Shown here: piece after piece, positions 52,517 to 63,472 of the stretch
Numbering within the stretch: the stretch's first letter is position 1
Layout of the letters: each line of letters starts with the position of its first letter
Assembly (NCBI GenBank): GCA_963778675.1
Contig: CAVZVI010000010.1
Span: forward strand, 620,001 to 684,000
Reading direction: 5' to 3'
Length of the DNA: 64,000 bases
From: CAWCDJ01 sp963778675
Lineage (GTDB): Bacteria > Acidobacteriota > Terriglobia > Bryobacterales > Bryobacteraceae
Made by a program: the position numbers and the translations under genes
The notes under the pieces: model-generated
What the model was told of the DNA's origin: nothing
What the model saw: the letters and a program-made list of their open reading frames with translations, nothing else
Databases searched by the model: none

Positions 52517-54589
52517 ATGGCGACCATGACCGCACCGCCTCCATCCGACGACATCACGTCATTGATACCTCGAAAGGCTCCGCGGGCCCGCCCGTTGTTC
52601 GATCCGCCGATCGTCAGGCGCGCGATTGCCGATTCGTTCCGCAAGCTCAACCCGCGGAGCATGATGAAGAACCCGGTCATGTTCGTGGTGGAAGTGGGCG
52701 CCGCCGTCACCACGGTCCTGGCCATCCAGGAGGCCAGCGGCTTCGGTTTTCAGATCACCCTCTGGCTGTGGTTTACGGTGCTCTTCGCGAACTTTGCGGA
52801 AGCCATGGCGGAGGGCCGCGGGAAGGCGCAGGCGGATACACTGCGCAAGACCAAGACAGAGACCACCGCGCGCCGGCTGGCGAACGGCAGGGAGGAGATT
52901 GTCGCGGCGACGCAGCTTCGCGCGGGCGACATCGTGCTGGTGCAGGAGGGCGAAACGATCCCTGGCGACGGCGACGTCCTCGAGGGCATCGCCAGCGTGG
53001 ACGAGTCGGCGATTACCGGCGAGAGTGCACCGGTGATCCGCGAATCGGGCGGCGACCGCAGCGCGGTCACCGGCGGCACGCGCGTTCTGTCGGACTGGAT
53101 CAAGGTGGGAATCACCTCCAACCCGGGGGAGACCTTCCTCGATCGCATGATCGCGCTGGTGGAAGGTGCGGCCCGCCAGAAGACGCCCAACGAGATCGCG
53201 CTCAATATCGTGATCGCCGGGCTGACACTCATCTTCCTGCTGGCGGTGGTCACACTGCAGCCGTTTGCGGTCTACAGCGGCAACACGCCGTCGATCACGG
53301 TGCTGGTTTCGCTGCTGGTTTGCCTGATTCCTACCACCATCGGCGGGCTGCTCTCGGCGATCGGCATCGCGGGAATGGACCGCGTGATGCAGCACAACGT
53401 CCTGGCCATGAGCGGCAAAGCCGTGGAGGCGGCGGGCGACGTCAATACGCTGCTGCTGGACAAGACCGGCACCATCACGCTGGGCAACCGCCAGGCGGTG
53501 GAGTTCATCCCGCTCGAAGGCGTCACCGAGGAGGAACTGGCGGATGCGGCGCAGCTTTCGAGTCTCGCCGATGAGACGCCGGAGGGCCGCTCGATCGTGG
53601 TCCTGGCGAAGCAGAAATACAACATCCGAGGCCGCGAGGTGGCGGAGACTCACGCCCATTTCATTCCCTTCACCGCGCAGACCCGTATGAGCGGCGTGGA
53701 TATCGACGGCCGCTCCATCCGCAAGGGCGCCACCGAATCGGTGGTCGAGTTCGTATATGAAAACGGCGGATCGGCGCCGACCGCTCTCACGGATATCACG
53801 GACCGCATTTCCCGCTCGGGGGGAACGCCGCTGGTAGTGGCTGACCGCAACCGCGCGCTCGGCGTGGTGCACTTGAAAGACGTCGTCAAAGGCGGGATGC
53901 GCGAAAGATTCGAGCAACTGCGCTCGATGGGAATCCGCACCGTGATGATCACGGGCGACAATCCGCTGACTGCCGCATCCATCGCGGCCGAGGCCGGGGT
54001 GGACGACTTCCTGGCGCAGGCCACGCCCAAAGACAAAATGGACCTCATCAAGAAGGAGCAGGCCGGCGGACGCCTGGTGGCAATGACCGGCGACGGCACC
54101 AACGACGCTCCTGCTCTGGCCCAGGCCGATGTGGGGCTCGCCATGAACACCGGCACGATGGCCGCCAAGGAAGCCGGCAACATGGTGGATCTCGACAGCA
54201 ATCCGACCAAGCTCATCGAGGTGGTGGCCATCGGGAAACAGTTGTTGATGACGCGCGGCGCGCTCACCACTTTCTCGATCGCCAACGACATCGCCAAGTA
54301 CTTCGCGATTCTTCCGGCCATGTTCATGACCACGTTCCCGGTGCTGGCGCGGTTGAACATCATGGGGCTGCACAACCCCCAGAGCGCCGTGCTCGCTTCG
54401 GTAATTTTCAATGCGCTGATCATCATCGCGCTGATCCCGCTGGCCCTCAGGGGCGTCAAGTACCGGGCGATGTCGGCGGCCTCGCTGCTGCGGCGCAATC
54501 TGTTGATTTACGGCGTGGGCGGCGTGATCGCGCCATTTCCGGGCATCTGGATGATCGATCGTCTGCTGGTCATGCTGCATTTGGCGTAA
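52517..54589 (+). CDS. kdpB: K+-transporting P-type ATPase subunit KdpB
   Basis: The ATP-hydrolysing subunit, 690 residues. Phosphorylated Asp315 in DKTGTITLGN, SVDESAITGESAPV (actuator TGES), MSGVDIDGRSIRKGA (nucleotide binding) and TGDGTNDAPALAQADVG (hinge) are all intact. The ATG at 52517 follows the kdpA stop by 2 bases; the earlier in-frame codon would overlap. Membrane helices lie at ~40-85, 220-290 and 580-690. Confidence 0.97.
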   Translation: MATMTAPPPSDDITSLIPRKAPRARPLFDPPIVRRAIADSFRKLNPRSMMKNPVMFVVEVGAAVTTVLAIQEASGFGFQITLWLWFTVLFANFAEAMAEGRGKAQADTLRKTKTETTARRLANGREEIVAATQLRAGDIVLVQEGETIPGDGDVLEGIASVDESAITGESAPVIRESGGDRSAVTGGTRVLSDWIKVGITSNPGETFLDRMIALVEGAARQKTPNEIALNIVIAGLTLIFLLAVVTLQPFAVYSGNTPSITVLVSLLVCLIPTTIGGLLSAIGIAGMDRVMQHNVLAMSGKAVEAAGDVNTLLLDKTGTITLGNRQAVEFIPLEGVTEEELADAAQLSSLADETPEGRSIVVLAKQKYNIRGREVAETHAHFIPFTAQTRMSGVDIDGRSIRKGATESVVEFVYENGGSAPTALTDITDRISRSGGTPLVVADRNRALGVVHLKDVVKGGMRERFEQLRSMGIRTVMITGDNPLTAASIAAEAGVDDFLAQATPKDKMDLIKKEQAGGRLVAMTGDGTNDAPALAQADVGLAMNTGTMAAKEAGNMVDLDSNPTKLIEVVAIGKQLLMTRGALTTFSIANDIAKYFAILPAMFMTTFPVLARLNIMGLHNPQSAVLASVIFNALIIIALIPLALRGVKYRAMSAASLLRRNLLIYGVGGVIAPFPGIWMIDRLLVMLHLA

Positions 54590-54600
54590 GGGAGATTGGA

Positions 54601-55173
54601 ATGAAACAGCTCATCATTGCGATCAAGGCAACGGTGGTTCTGACACTCTTGACCGGGATTGCCTATCCGCTCCTGGTCACCGGCCTGGCCAAGGCTCTGT
54701 TCCCCTACCAGGCGAACGGCAGCATGGTACAAGTGAACGGCCGCACGGCCGGCTCGGTCCTCATCGGACAGAATTTCACGAAGCCGGAGTATTTTCACGG
54801 ACGCCCCTCCGCCTCGAATTATGACGGGCTTGCTTCGGGAGGCTCGGCTTACGGGCCGACCAACCAAAAGCTGATCGACCGAGTTCAGGCCGATCTGAAG
54901 GCATTCCGGGCCGGGAACCCCACATTCTCCGGCCCGGTGCCTGCGGACCTGGTGACGGCCTCGGGCAGCGGCCTCGACCCCGATCTCAGCCCGGCATCGG
55001 CGGAAGCGCAAGCCGCTCGCGTGGCGTCGGCGCGTGGGATGGACCTGGCGGCAGTTCGGGGATTGATTGCGGCGAACACCCAGAACCGGCAGTTCGGCTT
55101 TTTCGGCGAGCCGCGCGTGAATGTGCTGAAGCTGAATATGGCCCTCGACCAGGCCTCGCCCGTTCGAAAATAA
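54601..55173 (+). CDS. kdpC: K+-transporting ATPase subunit KdpC
   Basis: A 190-residue subunit anchored by an N-terminal helix (ATVVLTLLTGIAYPLLVTGLA) with a periplasmic domain that helps K+ binding. Motifs: GSVLIGQNFTKPEYFHGRPSA, NYDGLASGGSAYGPTN and DPDLSPASAEAQAARVA, all typical. GGGAGA precedes the ATG. The porin gene follows after 4 bases, so it is in the same transcript. Confidence 0.95.
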   Translation: MKQLIIAIKATVVLTLLTGIAYPLLVTGLAKALFPYQANGSMVQVNGRTAGSVLIGQNFTKPEYFHGRPSASNYDGLASGGSAYGPTNQKLIDRVQADLKAFRAGNPTFSGPVPADLVTASGSGLDPDLSPASAEAQAARVASARGMDLAAVRGLIAANTQNRQFGFFGEPRVNVLKLNMALDQASPVRK

Positions 55174-55177
55174 GGTT

Positions 55178-56410
55178 ATGAGAAGGCCATTAGCCGCGGC
55201 GGCCGCGTTGATGGCCGGCTGTGCGCCGTTATGTGCCCAGACGGCCCGGGAACAGGAACTGCTAAAGCGCATCGAGGTGCTGGAGGCGCGGGTGGCGAAA
55301 CTCGAGGCGCGGCTGGAAACGGCCACCGCGCCGGCGCCGGCTCACCCTTCGCCTCCGGCTCCGCCCCCATCTACAGCCGCACCGCCTCCCGTGGACGTCA
55401 ATTTTCTGATCGACGGGTACTACAGCTACAACTTCAACCAGCCGTCCGACCGGGTGAACGTGTTGCGGGCGTATGATGTCCTCAGCAACAATTTCAGTCT
55501 GAACCAGGCGGTGGCGATGCTGGAAAGTTCGCCGGATCCCGACCACGGCCGGCGCTTCGGAGGGCGGCTGGATCTGCAGTTCGGCCAGGCGGCCGAGGCG
55601 CTGCAGGGCAGTCCGTTGAACGAGCCGCGTCCCCGCGTCTACCGCCATATCTTCCAGGCTTACGGCACTTACGTGGCCCCGCTGGGCAAGGGTCTCACCG
55701 TGGATTTCGGTAAGTGGGCCAGCTCCCTCGGAATCGAAAGCAACTACACCAAGGACGACATGAATTATTCGCGATCTTACTGGTTCAATTTCCTGCCGTT
55801 CTACCACATGGGATTCCGCATCGCATATAACTTCAACGACCGTGTGTCAACCGCCTTCTGGCTTGTCAACGGTGCGAACGAGACGGAAGATTTCAATGCG
55901 CAAAAATCGCAGAACTTCAGTGTGACCGCCAAGCCGGTCAAGAGTGTAAGCTGGACGACAAACTATTATACCGGCGTCGAACCGCCATTTCCTGATCGCC
56001 GGCTCAATATCTTCGACACTTATGCAAGCTGGGACGTTACCCGGAAACTGAGCCTGGCGGGCGAAGGCGATTACGTCCGGCGCAGCATTCCGGATTCCAG
56101 CCTGCACGTCTCGGGCGGCGCCGGTTACATGCAATATCGGTTCACCGATCACTTCTCGCTCGCGGGACGCGGGGAGGTGCTGAACGATAGCGGCGGTCTG
56201 TTCAGCGGAGCCGTACAGACGCTGAAAGAGGCCACGATCACCGGCAGTTACCTGGTCGGCAACGGATTTCTGATCCGCGGCGAATGGCGCCGCGATTTTT
56301 CGAATGTCCCGTTCTTTCCGGGGAGGGCTCCGGAGTTATTTCACACTCATCAGACCACGGCTACCCTGGGTTTGACCTGGTGGTTCGGGTCGCGTACGGG
56401 GGCGTGGTAA
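55178..56410 (+). CDS. Outer-membrane beta-barrel porin (BBP2/OmpL-like) in the kdp operon
   Basis: A 410-residue protein: signal peptide (LAAAAALMAGCAPLCAQ), a short coiled coil (REQELLKRIEVLEARVAKLEA), a Pro/Ala-rich linker, and a C-terminal beta-barrel (VNFLIDGYYSYNFNQPSD, VDFGKWASSLGIESNYT, FRIAYNFNDRVSTAFWLVNG) ending TLGLTWWFG. This fits the putative beta-barrel porin-2 family. It is 4 bases from kdpC and 9 bases before the first KdpD-like gene, so it is co-expressed. It may admit K+ across the outer membrane during limitation. Confidence 0.82.
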   Translation: MRRPLAAAAALMAGCAPLCAQTAREQELLKRIEVLEARVAKLEARLETATAPAPAHPSPPAPPPSTAAPPPVDVNFLIDGYYSYNFNQPSDRVNVLRAYDVLSNNFSLNQAVAMLESSPDPDHGRRFGGRLDLQFGQAAEALQGSPLNEPRPRVYRHIFQAYGTYVAPLGKGLTVDFGKWASSLGIESNYTKDDMNYSRSYWFNFLPFYHMGFRIAYNFNDRVSTAFWLVNGANETEDFNAQKSQNFSVTAKPVKSVSWTTNYYTGVEPPFPDRRLNIFDTYASWDVTRKLSLAGEGDYVRRSIPDSSLHVSGGAGYMQYRFTDHFSLAGRGEVLNDSGGLFSGAVQTLKEATITGSYLVGNGFLIRGEWRRDFSNVPFFPGRAPELFHTHQTTATLGLTWWFGSRTGAW

Positions 56411-56419
56411 AGAAGCGAC

Positions 56420-57529
56420 GTGGCGGAACGTACCATAGACAAACCGAGCGCGGAAGAGCTGCTGCGCCGGGTCCAGGCCGAGGAGCGGCGGGAACGGCGC
56501 GGCCGTCTCAAAGTGTTCCTGGGCTACGCGTCGCGCGTCGGCAAGTCCTTCCGCATGTTCGACGAAGGCCGGCGCCGCGAAGAGCGCGGGCAGGACGTGG
56601 TAGTGGCCGCGATACAGGGCGATGTCACGCCGGATATCGCCGCGATCCTCGATCATCTGGAGATCGTCCCGACGGTGACCGAGCGTCACGCCGGGAGATC
56701 GTATGAGGTCATCGACATCGCCGGCCTGTTCCGCCGCCGGCCGCAAGTGTGCCTGGTCGACGGGCTGGCCGCCGACAACCCTCCCGGCAGCCGTCACTCG
56801 CAGCGCTGGCAGGACGTGGAGGAGCTGCTCGACCATGGAATCAGCGTCATCACGGCCGTCAACCTGCAGCACATTCGCGAGAAGCAGGACGAGATCGAGC
56901 GCATCACCGGGAAGCGCTCTGCTTACAGCGTTCCCGCGGCGTTTCTGCGGGCGGCCGACGAGATCGAAGTAGTCGACGCGCCGCCGGAAGCGCTTCTCGA
57001 CCGGAGTGTTGCCCCGGCCGGCCTGCCCGACCCGCGCCGCCTTTCCGAGTTGCGCGAGCTGGCGCTCTTGCTGGCCGCCGACGTGGTAGATCATCAGCTC
57101 CAGGACTATCTCGATGCGCATGGCGTCCACGCGGCTTGGGGGGCACAGGAGCGCATTCTGGTCTGTCTCACGCCCCGCAGCAGCGCCGAGGCCATGCTGC
57201 GCAGCGGCGCGCGCAACGCGGCGCGCTTCCACGGCGCCCTGCTGGCTGCCTATGTCGAACAAACCGGCCTCGATGCGGAGGACCGGCAGCAGTTGGACCG
57301 GCACCTCGAACTGGCGGGTGAGCTCGGAGCGGAGATCCACTGCCTGAAGGGCACTGACTTTGTCGACACCATCCTCGAGTTCGCCCACCAGCAGCGCATT
57401 ACGCAGCTCTTCGTCGGACACTCGCTGGCAAAGTCGCGCTTCCGGTGGGAGCGCAACCCGGTGGAGAGGCTGATCGATGCAGCCGCCGATTTCGATCTGC
57501 GCCTCTTCCCGCACGAGGAGAAGTCATGA
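56420..57529 (+). CDS. KdpD N-terminal sensor + Usp protein, copy 1 (degenerate)
   Basis: A 369-residue protein without kinase domains. Residues ~30-230 match the KdpD sensor domain, with LGYASRVGKSFRMFDE as Walker A (Arg where KdpD has Gly), VDGLAADNPPGSRHSQRWQD where VDELAHTN is expected (Glu and His lost), and ISVITAVNLQHI. Residues ~245-369 form a Usp domain (ERILVCLTPRSSAEAM). The GTG start is 9 bases behind the porin. It overlaps the second copy by 4 bases. Loss of the Walker B Glu suggests a non-hydrolytic partner. Confidence 0.88.
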   Translation: MAERTIDKPSAEELLRRVQAEERRERRGRLKVFLGYASRVGKSFRMFDEGRRREERGQDVVVAAIQGDVTPDIAAILDHLEIVPTVTERHAGRSYEVIDIAGLFRRRPQVCLVDGLAADNPPGSRHSQRWQDVEELLDHGISVITAVNLQHIREKQDEIERITGKRSAYSVPAAFLRAADEIEVVDAPPEALLDRSVAPAGLPDPRRLSELRELALLLAADVVDHQLQDYLDAHGVHAAWGAQERILVCLTPRSSAEAMLRSGARNAARFHGALLAAYVEQTGLDAEDRQQLDRHLELAGELGAEIHCLKGTDFVDTILEFAHQQRITQLFVGHSLAKSRFRWERNPVERLIDAAADFDLRLFPHEEKS

Positions 57530-58572
57530 AGGGGCGGCTCAAAGTCTACCTCGGATATGCCGCGGGCGTGGGCAAGACGTACCGCATGCTGGACGAGGCC
57601 GGGGCCCTGCGGCAGAAAGGCGTGGATATCGTAATCGGCTATTTCGAGCCGCACGGCCGGCAGGACACCATCGCCAAAGCCATCGGATTCGAGTTCGTCC
57701 CCCGCCGGAAGATCGCCTACGGCGGAACCGAGTTCGAGGAGATGGACACGGAAGCCGTTCTGCGCCGCCACCCTGCCGTGGCGATCGTGGATGAGTTCGC
57801 GCATACCAATGTTCCGGGCTCCGGGCGCGCCAAACGCTGGCAGGACGTGCGGGTACTGCTCGAAGCCGGTATCGACGTTCTCACTACGATGAACGTTCAG
57901 CACCTCGAAAGCCTCAACGACCAGGTTTGGCAGGCCACGGGGGTGCGCGTGCGCGAGACCGTTCCGGATTGGGTGGTGGATGAAGCCGACCAGGTCGTCC
58001 TCATCGACCTCACGCCCCGGGCCCTGCGCAACCGGCTGGAGCGCGGCGTAGTCTACGGAGCCGAAAAGGCGCGCCGCGCCATGGAGAACTTCTTCACCGA
58101 GTCGAACCTGACGGCTCTGCGCGAGATGGCGATGCGGCACGCCGCCCACGAGGTCGAGGAGAAGCTGCCGCCTTCGCTGCAACCGCCCGCGTCCGCTCAC
58201 AAGGAGCGGATCCTCATCTGTCTGACCGGTAACCCGTCGTCGGCGGCCCTCATCCGGCGGGGCAAGCGCGTGGCGGATTACCTCCACGCGGATTGCGTGG
58301 CGATTCACGTGACGGCCGGGAGTCCGGACGAAGCCACGGAGCGCCATCTCAGTTTTGCGCGCAATCTCCGAATTCCCGCGCACGTGGTGCAGTCCGGCGA
58401 AGTCCCGCGCACGATTGCCGAATTTGCGCATAACCACAACATTACCCAGATCTTTATGGGCCGCTCTTTGCCGCGGCCGCGCTGGAAATGGTATGGGGAA
58501 TCGGTTGTCCAACAGGTAGTGCGGCATGCCAGCGACATGCAGATTACAGTTGTAGCCGATCGCCGGCGCTAG
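57526..58572 (+). CDS. KdpD N-terminal sensor + Usp protein, copy 2 (intact motifs)
   Basis: A 348-residue protein equal to the cytoplasmic N-terminal part of KdpD. LGYAAGVGKTYRMLDEA (Walker A), IVDEFAHTNVPGSGRAKRWQD (Walker B, intact) and LTTMNVQHLESLND are canonical; residues ~225-348 are the Usp domain (ERILICLTGNPSSAALIRRG). No membrane or kinase domain follows; the stop is clean. It probably pairs with the kinase at 44500-45924 to rebuild KdpD in trans. ATG at 57526 overlaps copy 1 (ATGA). Confidence 0.92.
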   Translation: MKGRLKVYLGYAAGVGKTYRMLDEAGALRQKGVDIVIGYFEPHGRQDTIAKAIGFEFVPRRKIAYGGTEFEEMDTEAVLRRHPAVAIVDEFAHTNVPGSGRAKRWQDVRVLLEAGIDVLTTMNVQHLESLNDQVWQATGVRVRETVPDWVVDEADQVVLIDLTPRALRNRLERGVVYGAEKARRAMENFFTESNLTALREMAMRHAAHEVEEKLPPSLQPPASAHKERILICLTGNPSSAALIRRGKRVADYLHADCVAIHVTAGSPDEATERHLSFARNLRIPAHVVQSGEVPRTIAEFAHNHNITQIFMGRSLPRPRWKWYGESVVQQVVRHASDMQITVVADRRR

Positions 58573-58588
58573 TAGGATAGGAACGTAC

Positions 58589-59419
58589 ATGCTCCGATTC
58601 TGTGCGCTCGCTGCTCTGCTCTCGATGCCCGCGTTCGCCGCCGACGTTCCTGCTATCGACGAGGCCTTACAGCACTTATACAGTTTTAATTTTCCCGCCG
58701 CGCACCTCGCACTGAACACTTACATCGGCGAACACCCTCAGGATCCGCTTCCGTACGCATTCCGTGCTTCGGCATATCTGTTTTACGAACTGGACCGTCT
58801 CGGAATCCTGGAGAGCGAGTTCCTGACCGACGACGACAAGATCAAGGACAAGAAAGAAGTGGCCCCCGACCCTGCCATCCGCGGGCGGTTTATGAAAGCG
58901 CTCGAAGATGCCCAGAGCCGCGCCGGAGCTGTATTGAAGACCAATCCCAATGATCGCAATGCCCTGTTCGCGATGTCGGTGGCTCAGGGCGTGGCCACTG
59001 ACTATATGGCGCTGGTGGAGAAGCGGCAGATCTCCAGCCTCTCGCCGGCTAAGAGGTCGAACAGCTATGCCCAACGGCTGCTGAAGCTCGATCCGAAATT
59101 CTACGACGCCTATCTGACGGCTGGATTTTCCGAATACATGATCGGCAGCCTGCCGTTCTTTATCCGGTGGTTCGTGCATTTCGACAACGTGAGCGGCAGC
59201 AAGGAGAGGGGCCGGCAGCAGCTCGAGCTGGTGGCGCGCGAGGGACACTACTTCCGCGCGTTCGCCAAGATCCTGCTCGGCATCTGCGACCTGCGCGAGA
59301 AGAATCCGGAGGGCGCACAGAGGCTGCTCGCGGAGCTTGCGCGCGAATATCCGTCCAACCCGCTTTTCCGCAAAGAGCTGGCGAAGCTGAACGGGAGGCT
59401 GGGGATTGCCGCGAACTAG
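58589..59419 (+). CDS. Exported TPR-like protein
   Basis: A 276-residue helical repeat protein with a signal peptide (MLRFCALAALLSMPAFAAD). Helical pairs such as YSFNFPAAHLALNTYIGEHP, LKTNPNDRNALFAMSVAQGV and LAREYPSNPLFRKELAKLNG resemble TPR units. It follows copy 2 of KdpD-N by 16 bases and may be the last gene of the kdp transcript, although its role there is unclear. Its end overlaps the convergent phosphatase gene by 4 bases. Confidence 0.72.
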   Translation: MLRFCALAALLSMPAFAADVPAIDEALQHLYSFNFPAAHLALNTYIGEHPQDPLPYAFRASAYLFYELDRLGILESEFLTDDDKIKDKKEVAPDPAIRGRFMKALEDAQSRAGAVLKTNPNDRNALFAMSVAQGVATDYMALVEKRQISSLSPAKRSNSYAQRLLKLDPKFYDAYLTAGFSEYMIGSLPFFIRWFVHFDNVSGSKERGRQQLELVAREGHYFRAFAKILLGICDLREKNPEGAQRLLAELAREYPSNPLFRKELAKLNGRLGIAAN

Positions 59420-60074
59420 GCGATCGTGGCGGCTTCGCGGCCGTTAGCGGCCAGGAGCTCTCGGAGATCGTCCACCCAATAATCGGGCTGCCACTCGGCG
59501 AGTTTCTCGGGCTTGCCGTAGCCGTAACGGACGGCGCAGGTCTTGACGCCGGCGCGCTTTCCGGCCTCCATGTCGGCCGGCGAATCGCCAACCATCAGGC
59601 ACTCTTCGGGCTTCGCGTTCAGACCGGCGAGCGCCGTCAATATGACGTCCGGAGCGGGCTTGCAGGGAAAGCCGTCGGTGCCCTGCACGTGATCGAAGTA
59701 GGGCAACAGCCCGAACTGATCGAGGATCGCGCGGGTGGTGGGCGTGCCTTTCGTGGTGGCGGTGGCTTTGCGGCCGCCCAGCGCCGCGAGCGCCTCGGCG
59801 GCGCCGGGATAGACGCTGGTCAGTTTATGGCCGCGGGCGGGATAGAAGGCGCGGTACCGCTGAACCAACTGGTCGATCTGCTCCGCGGTGTAGCCGGGAA
59901 ACAGGTCTTCAAACAGGTTGATGAGGTGCAGGCCGATGTAGCTCTTCAGGAAATCGAAGGTGACAGGCGGGCAAGTGGTGGTATCGAGGACCTGCTGGAC
60001 CGCGCCGCAGATATCGCGCGCGGAATCCAGCAGAGTGCCGTCGATGTCGAACAGGTAAACCGGGAAACGGGGAA

Positions 60075-60078
<4 letters not shown>
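59416..60078 (-). CDS. HAD-family phosphatase (phosphoglycolate phosphatase-like)
   Basis: A 220-residue haloacid-dehalogenase hydrolase. FDIDGTLLDS holds the nucleophile and acid Asp; ATTKGTPTTR carries the Thr/Lys motif; MVGDSPADMEAGKRAG is motif IV. The cap between residues ~15 and 85 is the helical type of Gph/PGP phosphatases. It overlaps ftsH by 4 bases (downstream gene of ftsH on the minus strand). The substrate is uncertain: phosphoglycolate, pyrophosphate or nucleotide. Confidence 0.87.
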
Positions 60079-61988
<1,910 letters not shown>

Positions 61989-62051
61989 GAAACCTCCGTA
62001 CCGGCTTACCTATATAGACGCCGCCCCGCTCCGCTCCGATTCCGAATTCAC

Positions 62052-63425
62052 TCAAGCGCACTCCGTCACCTGGATCCTCAACATGACCCTGGTCGCCTCC
62101 CCAGCCGCAAAGCCAGCGGCCGGGCCAAATTGCCGTGTCCAAACCAAAGCAGATCGATCCAGGAGAACCGGCCAGCGGGAACGTTCCCAGACGGGGATCC
62201 GGGCCTGCTGGAAGAGGGTTTTGATCCTTTTACTGCCGGTGCTGCCTACGGGTTGATACTGGTCCCCGGGCCGCCAGTTACGTAACTCTAAGGCGCCTGA
62301 CAGACGACCCCAGTCCAAACAACCCATCTCATCATTATATACGTTATCGGACAGTTCCGAAGTTTCCGATTTTTCAATCAGTTCCAGCGAAATCATGGAA
62401 TTGGAGCCGGGGATGAGGCTGGAACCCGGGGCCGCCACCGGAAAATGATAGCCGCGCGGCCGCGCCGGCCTGGCGAAACGAACCCAATCGAGCGACCGCC
62501 GGACCTCCAGCCCGGGGATCGAGCAACGTCCTTCCCCGCGAGCGGTTTGCGCAAGATCAAGCGCCGCCTGGACATGATGGAAGTCGATCGACCGGAGACC
62601 GCCCCGGGCGCGTTCGATGGCGTGACGCACCAGGCGCCGGGCCACCGCTTCACCGAGAGTCGAAAAGGCATCGGCGCGGACCAAAATCGCTCCGCCGCGT
62701 TCTTCGAGTACGCGCGCCGCCAGGCGATCGATCTCGCCCGCCCAGTACTCCTCCTCGGCGCGAGCCCACTCGGCGGTGTGGGCGAGCACTTCGGAGATGG
62801 CGGGGTTCCATTCCTTTTGGAGTTGCGGCAACAGGCCGTGCCGGATGCGGTTGCGCGCGAAGCGGGGGCTGGTATTGGTCGAATCGTCGCGCCACGGAAT
62901 CGCGCGGGAACGAAGCCAGTCTTCGACTTCCGCCCGGCTGACCTCCAGCAGCGGCCGGACGATCCCCGGGGCGATCACCGGACGGATCCCGGCCAGCCCG
63001 GCGGTGCCGGACCCGCGCAGGAAGCGGTAGAGCACGGTCTCGGCCTGGTCGGAGCGCGTGTGTCCCACTGCCACGCGATCGACGGCGCCGGCGGTGATGG
63101 CCTCGCGAAAGAACGCCATCCGTGCCCGCCGGGCGGCTTGCTCGAGATTGCCGCCGCTACCCAGGTCGGCCTGGCGGAGAACGAACGGCAGCCCGAGGCC
63201 CTCCGCCATCCGGCAGACGAATTCGGCATCGGCGCGCGATTCGTCGCCGCGCAGGCCATGGTCGAGGTGCATGACGGTGAGATGCCACTCCATCCGCGGC
63301 GCCAGTTCGAGGAGCAGGTGCAGCAGGCACACGGAATCGGCGCCACCGGAAACGGCGATGCCGGCGCGCTGGCCGGGCTCCAGCATGCGGTGGCGCCGGA
63401 TCGTGTCCAAAACGCGGGCCAGCAC
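62052..63425 (-). CDS. tilS: tRNA(Ile)-lysidine synthetase
   Basis: A 457-residue enzyme that lysidinylates C34 of tRNA-Ile(CAU), so it reads AUA. The PP-loop SGGADSVCLLHLLL is near residue 25, MHLDHGLRGDES follows, and the N-type ATPase region is GHTRSDQAETVLYRFLRGSG. The C-terminal domain (LRNWRPGDQYQPVG, KRIKTLFQQARIPVWER) is the tRNA-binding TilS_C. GTG at 63425 is chosen because it puts the PP-loop at the usual distance from the N-terminus; the open frame runs to 63494 but would overlap the divergent gene. Confidence 0.93.
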   Translation of the reverse strand: MLARVLDTIRRHRMLEPGQRAGIAVSGGADSVCLLHLLLELAPRMEWHLTVMHLDHGLRGDESRADAEFVCRMAEGLGLPFVLRQADLGSGGNLEQAARRARMAFFREAITAGAVDRVAVGHTRSDQAETVLYRFLRGSGTAGLAGIRPVIAPGIVRPLLEVSRAEVEDWLRSRAIPWRDDSTNTSPRFARNRIRHGLLPQLQKEWNPAISEVLAHTAEWARAEEEYWAGEIDRLAARVLEERGGAILVRADAFSTLGEAVARRLVRHAIERARGGLRSIDFHHVQAALDLAQTARGEGRCSIPGLEVRRSLDWVRFARPARPRGYHFPVAAPGSSLIPGSNSMISLELIEKSETSELSDNVYNDEMGCLDWGRLSGALELRNWRPGDQYQPVGSTGSKRIKTLFQQARIPVWERSRWPVLLDRSALVWTRQFGPAAGFAAGEATRVMLRIQVTECA

Positions 63426-63472
63426 GCTCCCATTGTAAGACCGGCCGCTTGTTATACTGGCGGCACACCGTC

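Noticed and set aside
52559..54580. 673-codon minus-strand open frame opposite kdpB
   Set aside because: Shadow of kdpB, which has every P-type ATPase motif on the plus strand.
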